Positions 1-7,956 are shown, numbered from the stretch's first letter. The stretch: DNA of 16,063 bases from an uncultured Bacteroides sp. (GCA_900755095.1 CAAEFE010000093.1:1-16063); one strand, 5' to 3'. Translations and numbers: made by a program. The notes: generated by a model not told the origin, from the sequence alone.

Positions 1-112
1 CATCCTTCGGGACAGCTTTAAGCCGGTGGATTACAAAGAGGGCGAGCGCTCAAATCTTGTTCTATCAGAGTTTCATCACATCGTCGATGCGGCTTTTTTT
101 ATATACTTTTCT

Positions 113-874
113 ATGATATTTTATTTCTCCGGTACAGGTAATTCTAAGTGGATTGCAAATCAGCTTTCCAAAGAGCAAAAAGAAGAGTTGGTTTTTATTC
201 CCGATGCGCTAAAGAATGAAGCATTGGAGTTTAGTTTGCAGGCAGGTGAAAAGATCGGTTTTGTATTTCCTATCTATTCGTGGGCTCCTCCTGAAATCGT
301 ACTTAATTTTATTCGGCAACTCTCTTTAAAGGGGTATAAAAGACAATATTTGTTTTTTGTTTGTTCCTGTGGGGATGATACCGGGCTTACGCAGCAGGTG
401 CTGGAGAAGGCTTTGAGTCATAAAGGCTGGAAGTGTCATGCAGGCTTTTCTGTGACTATGCCCAATAATTATGTATTGCTTCCCGGTTTTGACGTAGATA
501 AGAAAGAATTGGAGGAGAAAAAACTGGCAGATGCTATTCCGACTCTCAATCAAATAAATGCTTCAATAAGTAGGAGAGAGGAGTTGTTTCTTTGTCATGA
601 AGGGAGTATTCCTTTTATTAAGACGAGGATTATCAATCCTTTATTTAATCGCTTTCAGATGTCTCCCGGGAATTTTTATACTACGGATGCTTGTATTGGA
701 TGTAAGCGTTGTGAGAAGAGTTGTCCGGTAGGGAATATTATGATGATGGGCAGAAAGCCTGTTTGGGGGATGGATTGCACCTCATGCCTGGCATGTTATC
801 ATGTTTGTCCGCAGCATGCGGTGCAATATGGGAAAAGAACGAAAGATAAAGGGCAGTATTTCAATCCTAATTAA
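113..874 (+). CDS. EFR1-type flavodoxin/ferredoxin fusion protein
   Basis: Probable cytoplasmic electron-transfer protein of 253 residues joining an FMN-binding flavodoxin-like domain to a bacterial ferredoxin domain. The N-terminus MIFYFSGTGNS (residues 1-11) is the phosphate-binding loop of flavodoxins. Near the C-terminus there are two CxxCxxCxxxCP motifs, CIGCKRCEKSCP from residue 194 and CTSCLACYHVCP from residue 222, each expected to hold one [4Fe-4S] cluster. This matches the family called EFR1 ferredoxins; the physiological partner is unknown. The start at 113 is chosen because the flavodoxin fold begins exactly there. A GTG at 26 and the frame back to base 2 are also open and would add an unusual N-terminal extension. 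It is convergent with xpt, 17 bases away, with no obvious terminator between. A TACTTTTC sequence just before the start is only an imperfect -7 element. Confidence 0.85.
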   Translation: MIFYFSGTGNSKWIANQLSKEQKEELVFIPDALKNEALEFSLQAGEKIGFVFPIYSWAPPEIVLNFIRQLSLKGYKRQYLFFVCSCGDDTGLTQQVLEKALSHKGWKCHAGFSVTMPNNYVLLPGFDVDKKELEEKKLADAIPTLNQINASISRREELFLCHEGSIPFIKTRIINPLFNRFQMSPGNFYTTDACIGCKRCEKSCPVGNIMMMGRKPVWGMDCTSCLACYHVCPQHAVQYGKRTKDKGQYFNPN

Positions 875-898
875 TCTACTCGCCAATTAATCTACTCG
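869..898. repeat. 14-bp direct repeat across convergent stop codons
   Basis: AATTAATCTACTCG occurs at 869-882 and again at 885-898, separated by CC. The first copy contains the TAA stop of the flavodoxin/ferredoxin gene. The second contains the TAG stop of xpt on the other strand. It looks like a small tandem duplication in the convergent intergenic space. Confidence 0.8.
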
Positions 899-1464
899 TC
901 TTTGATTTTAATGCAGCAATTGGATAAGTCTTCAATGATAGCCAGGCTTTCTACTCTGACGCTTTGCTCCTCAAGTTTTTTACGCCCATTTTGGAAGGCT
1001 TTTTCAATAATGAATCCCATTCCTACCAAGTTTGCTCCGGATTGCTTGATGAGGTCGATAATGCCTAATGCGGCATTGCCATACGCGAGGAAGTCATCCA
1101 CGAAAAGAACATTGTCATTTGGAGTGAGGAAATCGGCACTGATAACGACTTCATAATCACGATCTTTAGTGAATGAGTGCACAGTGGTGCTTAGTGCATT
1201 CTGGATGGTTTTAGGAGACTTCTTCTTTGCAAATACAACTGGTAAATCCATCAGGTAGCCTGTCATGATAGCAGGGGCGATGCCGCTGGCTTCGATTGTC
1301 ATAATCTTATTTACGTTTGTGGCTGCAAAACGGCGGACAAACTCAACTCCGATTGATTTCATCAGGACAGGGTCCATTTGATGATTAATAAAACCGTCTA
1401 CTTTCAGGATACCTCCTTCGTAGCACTTTCCGTCTTGCAGAATTCTTTTTTTAAGTAATTGCAT
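892..1464 (-). CDS. xpt: Xanthine phosphoribosyltransferase
   Basis: Purine salvage enzyme of the cytoplasm that transfers phosphoribose from PRPP to xanthine to give XMP. The 190-residue length is that of the Xpt family. The PRPP-binding loop is seen as [13 protein letters not shown] (119-131), with two acidic residues followed by the glycine-containing loop. The N-terminal [11 protein letters not shown] (22-32) is the characteristic Xpt segment that distinguishes it from adenine phosphoribosyltransferase. The ATG at 1464 is the natural start. The gene follows paaK by 89 bases on the same strand, and that gap holds a long hairpin (1487-1539). I see no TAnnTTTG promoter element in the gap, so xpt may be read from the iorA-iorB-paaK transcript with the hairpin modulating it, or from a promoter I cannot recognise. 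Confidence 0.93.
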   Translation of the reverse strand: MQLLKKRILQDGKCYEGGILKVDGFINHQMDPVLMKSIGVEFVRRFAATNVNKIMTIEASGIAPAIMTGYLMDLPVVFAKKKSPKTIQNALSTTVHSFTKDRDYEVVISADFLTPNDNVLFVDDFLAYGNAALGIIDLIKQSGANLVGMGFIIEKAFQNGRKKLEEQSVRVESLAIIEDLSNCCIKIKDE

Positions 1465-1486
1465 GCTGTATGATATTAATTAAATA

Positions 1487-1539
1487 ATGTGCTAATATTC
1501 CATTCCGCATGGTGAACAGCGGTTGGTATATTAGCACAT
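1487..1539 (-). promoter_or_regulatory. 53-nt hairpin between paaK and xpt
   Basis: The outer arms ATGTGCTAATAT (1487-1498) and ATATTAGCACAT (1528-1539) are perfect 12-bp inverted repeats. Inside them are nested CCA/TGG (1500-1502 with 1524-1526) and CCGC/GCGG (1505-1508 with 1519-1522) pairs, leaving a 10-nt loop. On the minus strand it starts 14 nt after the paaK stop and ends 22 nt before the xpt ATG. It is not followed by a U-run, so it is a poor intrinsic terminator. It may be an mRNA-processing or stabilising element, an attenuator or a xpt leader structure. Confidence 0.6.
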
Positions 1540-1553
1540 GGAAATTTGAATTG

Positions 1554-2861
1554 TTACTTGTTGTCTCTTAAGTCTTTTACTCGGACGGCTTTTCCTTCGC
1601 TTTGCGGGAGAGAGCCTTTTTTTACCAGTTTAACTTTGGGAGTCACCAATATTTCATCCTTTAATTGGCGGGTTATATCCTTGCGGATCTTCTCCAGTTC
1701 AATATAATTGTCAGTGGAAAGGTCGCTTAATTCTACTTCGACGATCATCTCGTCTTGGTTGTTGACTGTTTCCAGTGTAATCAGGTAATTGCTGCCTAAT
1801 TCGGGAAATTGTACGAGTATCTTTTCTACTTGCATCGGGAAGATATTTACTCCCTTGATAATGAACATATCATCACTGCGTCCCTTGATACGATCAATAC
1901 GGATGTGCGTGCGGCCGCAGGGGCATTTTCCCGGAAGAATACGGGTTAAGTCACGGGTGCGATAGCGGATTAACGGCATCATCTCCCGGTCGAGAGTCGT
2001 AAGTACTAATTCTCCGATTTCTCCTTCCTGAACGGGTTCTCCTGTTTCCGGATCGATAATTTCTACCAGATAACAGTCTTCCCAGAAGTGCATTCCGTTT
2101 TGTTCCTGACATTCGAAAGCAACACCGGGACCGTTCATTTCTGTCATACCGAAGCTGTTGTATGCTTTTACGCCCAGCATCTTTTCTATTTTCCGGCGTT
2201 GTTCGTCGGTGTGAGGTTCAGCACCGATAACCAGCGTTTTCAGTGTGGTTCCTTTGGGATCAAGGCCTTCTTCCTGAAAGACTTCGGCAAGGCGGATGGC
2301 ATAGCTGGGGATAGCATGTAAAGCGGTAGTCTTGAAGTCGTTGATGAATTTAATCTGTCGTTTACTGTTTCCGGCTGCGGCAGGGACTGTCAGACAGCCC
2401 AGGCGTTCTGCACCGTATTGGAAGCCTAACCCTCCTGTAAACATACCGTATCCGGAGCTGTTTTGGAAGACGTCGGTCTTGCGTATTCCTACTGCGTACA
2501 GGCAGCGGGCTACCAGGTTGGCCCAGGAGTCGAGATCGTGCTGTGAATGAACAATAACTGTCGGGTTTCCGGTAGTACCACTAGAAGAGTGAATACGTAC
2601 ACCATCATTGCTCATATCACCTGCTACCAGCCCGAAAGGATAGTGGGCACGCATATCGGCTTTGGTAGTAAAGGGCAATTTGCGGATATCGTCTAATGAT
2701 TGTATGCTATCTGCAGTGATGCCATGTTTGCTGAAAACTTCTTTGTAATATGGGGAGTTTGCAGCTATATTGATTGTTTTCTTAAGCCGTCGAAGTTGTA
2801 ATTCCTGCAACTTCTCCCGGCTCATGGTTTCTAGTTCTTCTTCCCAGTATTGTGTATTCAT
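1554..2861 (-). CDS. paaK: Phenylacetate-CoA ligase (aryl-acetate activating)
   Basis: ANL-superfamily AMP-forming ligase of 435 residues, the usual PaaK length. It is expected to convert phenylacetate, and probably indoleacetate or 4-hydroxyphenylacetate, with ATP and CoA into the aryl-acetyl-CoA. The adenylate-forming P-loop HSSSGTTGNP is at 91-100. The A5 motif (GMTEMNGPG), the YRTRDLTRI segment followed by the CPCGRT signature, and the hinge GRSDDMFIIKGVNIFP follow in order. It sits 14 bases after iorB in one operon. This arrangement is known from archaea and from anaerobes that move between aryl-pyruvates and aryl-acetates. Gut Bacteroides are known to make aromatic amino acids by reductive carboxylation of aryl-acetates, so the ligase may feed IOR in that direction. 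Substrate range is inferred. Confidence 0.92.
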   Translation of the reverse strand: MNTQYWEEELETMSREKLQELQLRRLKKTINIAANSPYYKEVFSKHGITADSIQSLDDIRKLPFTTKADMRAHYPFGLVAGDMSNDGVRIHSSSGTTGNPTVIVHSQHDLDSWANLVARCLYAVGIRKTDVFQNSSGYGMFTGGLGFQYGAERLGCLTVPAAAGNSKRQIKFINDFKTTALHAIPSYAIRLAEVFQEEGLDPKGTTLKTLVIGAEPHTDEQRRKIEKMLGVKAYNSFGMTEMNGPGVAFECQEQNGMHFWEDCYLVEIIDPETGEPVQEGEIGELVLTTLDREMMPLIRYRTRDLTRILPGKCPCGRTHIRIDRIKGRSDDMFIIKGVNIFPMQVEKILVQFPELGSNYLITLETVNNQDEMIVEVELSDLSTDNYIELEKIRKDITRQLKDEILVTPKVKLVKKGSLPQSEGKAVRVKDLRDNK

Positions 2862-2875
2862 GATAATGCCTGTTA

Positions 2876-3457
2876 TTACATTAGCTTTTCTGCAATTTCC
2901 TTGCCGGCAGCCAATGCTTTAAGATTCATTTCTACAATTGCTTCTCCCTTGCGCAGGAAGATTTCACGGATGCTGTCTTGTACTTTTCCGTAGTCGATGC
3001 CAAGGAATGGAATGGTTGCTCCCAGTAAGACTATGTTGGCAACGCGGGCGGAGCCTACTTCTTTGGCTACTTTGTCTACGTTCAACACAATTTTGTGAGG
3101 CAGCTTATTGATTTCTGCCATTACTTTGTCTGCTTCCGGATAATTGGGGATATTGACAAACGGAGTTTCGTTAGTCACTAACCAACCGTTAGGGCTAAGA
3201 TAAGGGAGGTAGCGCAATCCTTCCATGGGTTCCAATGAAATGATAAGGTCGCATTTACCTGATGGGATCAAGTCTGAAGCAATCGGCTGGTCGCTGATAC
3301 GGAGGTTGGATTGAACATCTCCTCCGCGTTGGCTCATTCCGTGCACTTCTGCTTGTTTCATATATAATCCTTCTTTCAAGGCAGCTTTGCCGATCACTGT
3401 AGCAATAGACAGAATTCCCTGTCCACCGACTCCTGATAATATGATGTCTTTCTTCAT
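2876..3457 (-). CDS. iorB: Indolepyruvate:ferredoxin oxidoreductase, beta subunit
   Basis: Small subunit of the thiamine-diphosphate-dependent 2-oxoacid:ferredoxin oxidoreductase that interconverts aryl-pyruvates with aryl-acetyl-CoA and CO2. The 193 residues form the gamma-type (CoA-side) domain of this superfamily. GVGGQG at 9-14 starts the fold, followed by the family signature EVHGMSQRGGDVQS. It starts with ATG 3 bases after the iorA stop and is followed by paaK after 14 bases, so the three genes are almost certainly co-transcribed and translationally coupled. Length and motifs are normal for IorB. Confidence 0.93.
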   Translation of the reverse strand: MKKDIILSGVGGQGILSIATVIGKAALKEGLYMKQAEVHGMSQRGGDVQSNLRISDQPIASDLIPSGKCDLIISLEPMEGLRYLPYLSPNGWLVTNETPFVNIPNYPEADKVMAEINKLPHKIVLNVDKVAKEVGSARVANIVLLGATIPFLGIDYGKVQDSIREIFLRKGEAIVEMNLKALAAGKEIAEKLM

Positions 3458-3460
3458 GGC

Positions 3461-5053
3461 TTACTTACTTCTTTTTTTGCGTGCTAATGTCTGGATACAC
3501 TCTCTACGTGGAATAATGACAGATACACCACGGTATTCGATCTCTTCGCGAATGATTTGCTTCATCTCCTCATAGTTTTTCTTCAACGGAGTAACGACGC
3601 GGATATGAGCCGGATCTACTCCGATACCTGCACAGATCGCTTCGATACGTCCGGTTCCGGCAGAGTCCTGTCCGCCTGTCATGGCGGTAGTTTCATTGTC
3701 GGAGATGACGATGGTTACACTGGCATTCTCGTTCACACAATCTAATAGTCCGGTCATTCCGGAATGGGTGAATGTGGAGTCTCCGATGACAGCTACAGCC
3801 GGGAAAAGACCTCCGTCAGCCGCACCTTTCGCCATCGTGATGGAGGCGCCCATGTCTACGCATGAGTTGATTGCATTGAAAGGAGCATTCGCGCCTAATG
3901 TGTAACAGCCGATGTCGCTGAATACTTTATGAGATGGGTATTCTTCTTTCAGAACTTCGGTTAGTGTGATATACATATCGCGATGTCCGCAACCTTCGCA
4001 AAGTGCAGGCGGACGCATTTCTACGACAGAAGGAATGCCGAATTCCGATTTATTCTCTTTGCCTACGGCGCGGGCTACAGAGTCCGGATTTAATTCTCCA
4101 TCCTGTGACAGAGTGCCGTCCAAGCGTCCTTTTACTTTAACGCCGATGCCCAGATAACCTTTCAATTGTTTTTCTACAAATGGTTGTCCGTCTTCCAGAA
4201 CGAGGATTTCGTCACAGGAGTCAATCAATTGATGTAATTGCTTTTTAGGCAATGGATACTGGCCGATTTTAAGTACCGGATATTCGCAACCTTCAGGATA
4301 GTTTTCCATCAGATAGTTGTAGCCGATGCCACAAGCGATAATTCCTAACTTTTTGTTAGGACCATCTGTATATTTATTATAAGGTGATTCTTCCGAAGCT
4401 TTGATAAACTCGTCTTGGCGCGCAAGTAATACTTTGTAGCGTTTACGGGCATTTCCAGGTAACAAGATGAACTGACGAGGATCTTCGCTGAAAGAGATGC
4501 CATTCTGTGGTTTTTGTGCTTTGCGTTCTACTCCAGAGCGGGAGTGTGCAAGGCGGGTTACCATACGCATCAAGATAGGTTCGCCCAATTTTTCAGAGAA
4601 TTCGAAACCACTGTATACCATATCATACGCTTCCTGCTGATTGCTGGGTTCGTACATGGGAATCAGTGAGAAATCTCCGTAGAAACGGCTGTCTTGTTCG
4701 TTCTGCGAAGAGTGCATACTGGGGTCGTCTGCTGCTATCACGATCAATCCGCCTTTCACGCCTGTGATGGCAGAGTTGACAAAACAGTCGGCAGCTACAT
4801 TCATACCTACGTGCTTCATACAAACTAATGCCCGTTTACCAACGAATGACATACCCAACGCAGCTTCCATCGCTGTTTTTTCATTGGCACACCAACGGTT
4901 GTGTATATTCTGTTCGGTCGTTATTGGGGCCATTTGAATATATTCCGTAATTTCAGTTGAAGGAGTACCAGGATAGGCATAAACACCTGAAAGTCCGGCA
5001 TCCAGTGCAGCTTGTGCAATGGCTTCATCGCCAAGTAAGAGTTGCTTGCTCAT
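3461..5053 (-). CDS. iorA: Indolepyruvate:ferredoxin oxidoreductase, alpha subunit (no C-terminal ferredoxin domain)
   Basis: Large catalytic subunit of IOR, 530 residues. The N-terminal pyrimidine domain has YPGTPSTEI (27-35) and NEKTA with the TPP-activating Glu58. PPALCEGCGHRD (348-359) is a typical IorA segment. The TPP/Mg2+ motif begins GDSTFTHSG (424-432) and ends with DNETTAMTGGQ (452-462). The classical enzyme continues past about residue 560 into a two-[4Fe-4S] ferredoxin domain. Here the protein ends in ARKKRSK with no CxxCxxC motif, and iorB begins 3 bases later, so the domain is truly absent from this operon copy. Electrons must then leave through another partner or a cluster elsewhere in the complex. 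The TPP chemistry should be intact. A good promoter lies just upstream at 5102-5135. Confidence 0.92.
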   Translation of the reverse strand: MSKQLLLGDEAIAQAALDAGLSGVYAYPGTPSTEITEYIQMAPITTEQNIHNRWCANEKTAMEAALGMSFVGKRALVCMKHVGMNVAADCFVNSAITGVKGGLIVIAADDPSMHSSQNEQDSRFYGDFSLIPMYEPSNQQEAYDMVYSGFEFSEKLGEPILMRMVTRLAHSRSGVERKAQKPQNGISFSEDPRQFILLPGNARKRYKVLLARQDEFIKASEESPYNKYTDGPNKKLGIIACGIGYNYLMENYPEGCEYPVLKIGQYPLPKKQLHQLIDSCDEILVLEDGQPFVEKQLKGYLGIGVKVKGRLDGTLSQDGELNPDSVARAVGKENKSEFGIPSVVEMRPPALCEGCGHRDMYITLTEVLKEEYPSHKVFSDIGCYTLGANAPFNAINSCVDMGASITMAKGAADGGLFPAVAVIGDSTFTHSGMTGLLDCVNENASVTIVISDNETTAMTGGQDSAGTGRIEAICAGIGVDPAHIRVVTPLKKNYEEMKQIIREEIEYRGVSVIIPRRECIQTLARKKRSK

Positions 5054-5101
5054 ATATATTTCTTTTATTTAGTGTTGATCACAGTTTGTTAATCTATCGG
5101 G

Positions 5102-5135
5102 CAAAGATAGGCTTTTCCGTTCGTTTTATCACAAA
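5102..5135 (-). promoter_or_regulatory. Promoter of iorA-iorB-paaK
   Basis: Read on the minus strand, TATCTTTG (5102-5109) is a perfect TAnnTTTG -7 element. TTTG (5132-5135) is a -33 element at 22-nt spacing, slightly longer than the usual 19-21. Transcription would start near 5095, giving a leader of about 40 nt before the iorA ATG at 5053. The -33 box begins one base past the mltG stop codon, so readthrough from mltG is also possible. Confidence 0.7.
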
Positions 5136-5136
5136 T

Positions 5137-6174
5137 TTACTTGAAAATCTTTCTTTCATTCAGGGCTTTCCAGTATTTTCTTGCATTTGCCATGTGGTCG
5201 GCATAATTGGATGCAAAGTTGTGAGTTCCGGAAAAATCTTCTTTAGCACACATGTAGATATAGTTATGTTTGGTATAGTTCAATACGCTGTCTATTCCCT
5301 TTTTAGAAGGGATACGGATGGGGCCTGGAGGCAGACCGGTATTTATATAGGTGTTATAGGGGGAATTGACTTTTAAATTTTCGTTGGTGATTCGGCGCAG
5401 ACCGAAATCCTGTAGTGCAAATTTGATGGTAGGATCTGCCTGCAAAGGCATATCTTGATGTAAACGATTGATATACAATCCGGCTACCATTGGCTTTTCT
5501 TCATTGTTGTTGGTTTCTTCTTCAACGATGGAAGCAAGAGTGCTGACTTCTTCCGGTGTCATGCCGATGGCGGTGGCTTGTGCCAGACGTTCTTTGTTCC
5601 AGAAGCGTTCGTGCTCATTCTTCATTCGTTTAAAGAAGTCGTCTACGCTCATGTCCCAATATACCTGATAGGTTTCAGGTATGAAAAGGCTGGGGAGTGT
5701 TATGGTTGTGTATCCCATTTGAGCCTGGAAAGTAGAGTCGAATAACTGGCTGGCGATTTCGGCAGAGTCTATCATGAGTTGTTTTCCAATGCTTCGTGCT
5801 AACCGGTCTAATGTCCGGACACTTCCTATGGTAAGGTTGATCGCTTCCTGATAGCCTCTGGAAAAGCGACTATATACGTGATAGACATTGTCATTGGGGC
5901 GAATGGCATAACGTCCGGTATGGATATTCTGATCGAAATCTTTGTATTTTGCCATCCACTGGAAACCGGTGAACTTATTGACATGCCCGATTTTTTGTAT
6001 TTTATGATAGATAGAGTCGGCTGTATCATCCCGGTCTACATAAATATATACGGTTTTAGATGGATGAAATTGAGGAGCAAACAGATAGTAATAAAAGGTG
6101 CCTCCGGCAATTGCACAAAGGAGGAATGCTCCGATTAGAATTGATAGTAGAATATTTCTCTTTTTTCTCTTCAT
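5137..6174 (-). CDS. mltG: Endolytic transglycosylase MltG
   Basis: Inner-membrane enzyme that cuts nascent peptidoglycan glycan strands in the periplasm, setting their length. The protein is 345 residues: a lysine/arginine-rich cytoplasmic start (MKRKKRN), one transmembrane segment (about 9-34), a LysM-like region, then the YceG catalytic domain. LASIVEEET carries the catalytic Glu at 218. QADPTIKFAL, SPYNTY...GLPPGPIRIPS and the terminal THNFASNYADH block are all typical. An upstream TTG at 6204 would add ten residues, but it overlaps the -7 promoter element at 6202-6209, so the ATG at 6174 is preferred. Its transcript may run into the ior operon, which has its own promoter. Confidence 0.93.
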   Translation of the reverse strand: MKRKKRNILLSILIGAFLLCAIAGGTFYYYLFAPQFHPSKTVYIYVDRDDTADSIYHKIQKIGHVNKFTGFQWMAKYKDFDQNIHTGRYAIRPNDNVYHVYSRFSRGYQEAINLTIGSVRTLDRLARSIGKQLMIDSAEIASQLFDSTFQAQMGYTTITLPSLFIPETYQVYWDMSVDDFFKRMKNEHERFWNKERLAQATAIGMTPEEVSTLASIVEEETNNNEEKPMVAGLYINRLHQDMPLQADPTIKFALQDFGLRRITNENLKVNSPYNTYINTGLPPGPIRIPSKKGIDSVLNYTKHNYIYMCAKEDFSGTHNFASNYADHMANARKYWKALNERKIFK

Positions 6175-6201
6175 CTTTTGAGGTATATTTAAAAAGTTCG
6201 T

Positions 6202-6209
6202 CAAAGATA
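6202..6209 (-). promoter_or_regulatory. -7 promoter element of mltG
   Basis: TATCTTTG on the minus strand matches the Bacteroides TAnnTTTG consensus exactly and has the same eight bases as the elements before iorA and the ROK gene. It predicts a start near 6195 and a leader of about 20 nt to the ATG at 6174. I find no clear -33 TTTG. Confidence 0.6.
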
Positions 6210-6336
6210 AAAAGAATTTGGATAGGTGTAATCCCTTTCTATAATGAATCGTTGAAAAGAGGATGAATTACTCCGGACTTTTCTAATATTTAAAGATTGA
6301 ATGTGCTGATTGTATTAGGTTGTATTGCGATTATTA

Positions 6337-6362
6337 ATTCGTTCTACAATTGTGGAACGAAT
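6337..6362. repeat. 26-bp near-perfect palindrome
   Basis: Arms ATTCGTTC (6337-6344) and GAACGAAT (6355-6362) flank the palindrome ACAATTGT (6346-6353). Only the pair 6345/6354 does not match. It lies in the gap between the broken nuclease gene (ending at 6410) and mltG. It has no U-run after it on either strand, so it looks more like a dimeric-protein site than an intrinsic terminator. The rest of this 235-bp gap shows only the mltG -7 element. Confidence 0.6.
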
Positions 6363-6409
6363 CAGAATTTGTATGTAGATAAGTTAGTCTTAGTGAAGCG
6401 AGTTGTTAA

Positions 6410-7288
6410 TTAGTTCGGCCAGAGGGAATAATTTGCATTTGCTTCTATTTTGTTTTCTATCTCATCGGGTAAAGGTGCGAAGAAATCCATATTAGTCAGG
6501 CTCTCGATGCTATCCACTGTGACTACATATGAAGATAGAGGTTCTACTGCCTGCTCATTGTTGAATAAGAAGCCGATAGCCCGTATCGGTTTGGCAAAAG
6601 GAGATAGGACTACTTTGAAAAACCGTTGAGGTACTACGACCTTATTTTTCCCAATCGTTTTAGGCTGTTTTTCAATAATAGGTCCACATATAATAATAAT
6701 GGCACTATCTGCTATAGCTCAATTCCGGATTTTTTCTTCCAGATTTTTCCATCCTCTTCTATTTAACTGGGGATGTTGGGGACACATATTGCTGAAATAG
6801 AATGATTCTTTCATGGCTTCAGGACTCCATTTCATATCTGCAGCAGGCGCCATGTGTCCTTTGTCGTATCCTGAACGGGTGTAGTCAGCATTGGTTGCAA
6901 TCGGGCCTGTCACTAATGGGTCGGCAATAAAACGATTGCCTCTTTTTTCTTTTCCTTTGGTTTCTTCCCGGGTTAATTCGTAAGAGACCCAGTTGGGTAT
7001 TTTTAAATCTTTGTTATATGATACGGTATATCCGCTATGCCGGATTATTTGTTCTTGCCGGGGAACTAATGGTATGGGTGTCTCCAGATCTTTGCCAAGT
7101 GGAATTTGAAGGGAGATATCGGTTTGCGGTTCATTATTATTCTGGGTATTAATCTGTTGGCAATATAAATAGACGCCAAAAAGAATAGGAATGAGCACAA
7201 TGATGGCGATGATACATCCTAATCTGTTATTGGAATGTGATTTCTTTTTGAATAGCTTTCTGTTTTTACCTTTTTTACTTCGATTCAT
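6410..7288 (-). pseudogene. DNA/RNA non-specific endonuclease interrupted by an in-frame TGA
   Basis: A NUC-family (Serratia nuclease-like) endonuclease with an N-terminal anchor: a basic cytoplasmic head, a transmembrane segment (about 23-43) and an exported domain. All three catalytic positions are visible: His145 in the DKGH form of the DRGH motif, the metal ligand Asn176 and Glu184 in NRRGWKNLE. Codon 190 (6719-6721) is TGA. Beyond it the same frame stays open for 102 more codons to a TAA at 6410-6412, reading AIADSAIIIICGP, then VVVPQRFFKVV, and ending NYSLWPN. That continuation looks like the normal C-terminal half, and a Trp (TGG) at codon 190 fits the frame. A single G-to-A change is therefore the simplest explanation. 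The 189-residue product keeps the active site but lacks the second half of the fold. The gene lies 27 bases after queH and is probably co-transcribed with it. Confidence 0.85.
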
Positions 7289-7315
7289 TGGTTAGCTAGT
7301 AATGGCGGGTTTGTT

Positions 7316-7897
7316 TTATTCTTCTTTTCTCATGCTGAATTCACAACCGCAATATTGTTGGTTGTAGAAGTTATACTCTTTAATGATGGCGATACGTCGT
7401 TCGCTAAGTCCGCCTTTCCGCCAATTCTGTTCCCAGTATGTGACATCCGGGTATGAAGCGGTGGCATATTGTCCGGCTTCATTAATCTGCTCCAGACTTT
7501 TCCAACGACTGGAAGCAAGCGTTGTGGTTATTACGGAAAGGCCATGTTCATGTGCATAACGGGCGGTCTCCAATAAGCGTAGTTTAAAGCAACGTAGGCA
7601 GCGTCCTCCTCTTTCGGGTTCCTGCTCCATTCCTGCTATATGGCATCGCCAGTTTTCATGATCGTAATCAGCATCTATTATTTCCAATCCCAATGATTGG
7701 GCATAGCGTGTACATTCGTCTTTTCTTATCATATACTCTTCCTGCGGATAGATGTTAGGATTGCAATAATAGATAACAGGGGTGATGTGATGTTGCATCA
7801 TACATTCAATAATGGCTGATGAACAAGGAGCACAACAGGTATGAAGTAAGACTTTATCGGCTCCTCCCGGAACTTCGAGTTGGAATTTCTTTTTCAT
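7316..7897 (-). CDS. queH: Epoxyqueuosine reductase QueH
   Basis: Cytoplasmic enzyme (former DUF208) that reduces epoxyqueuosine to queuosine at position 34 of tRNAs with GUN anticodons; it is the non-homologous counterpart of QueG. The protein has 193 residues. LHTCCAPCS places the paired Cys21/Cys22 near the N-terminus, CLRC gives Cys100/Cys103, and YCGC near the C-terminus gives Cys183/Cys185. These cysteines are the iron-sulfur and metal ligands of the family. The ATG at 7897 starts just before the conserved domain. Only a weak -7-like sequence (TAACTTTA, minus strand, 7902-7909) is seen, so close to the ATG that the mRNA would be nearly leaderless. The broken nuclease gene follows 27 bases downstream. 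Confidence 0.92.
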   Translation of the reverse strand: MKKKFQLEVPGGADKVLLHTCCAPCSSAIIECMMQHHITPVIYYCNPNIYPQEEYMIRKDECTRYAQSLGLEIIDADYDHENWRCHIAGMEQEPERGGRCLRCFKLRLLETARYAHEHGLSVITTTLASSRWKSLEQINEAGQYATASYPDVTYWEQNWRKGGLSERRIAIIKEYNFYNQQYCGCEFSMRKEE

Positions 7898-7956
7898 GCT
7901 GTAAAGTTAATACATATTTACGATACGAGTCAATGGTTTATGCTTTATTCAGAATA

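Noticed and set aside
1465..1553. Purine riboswitch before xpt
   Set aside because: The element is one elongated hairpin without the two kissing loops and three-way junction of purine riboswitches, so I call only a hairpin.
6175..6204. TTG start of mltG at 6204
   Set aside because: It overlaps the -7 promoter element, and the ATG at 6174 gives a normal basic head before the membrane segment.
6719..6721. Programmed TGA readthrough or selenocysteine in the nuclease
   Set aside because: No SECIS-like element is evident, the family has Trp rather than Cys/Sec in this region, and a single G-to-A change explains it more simply.
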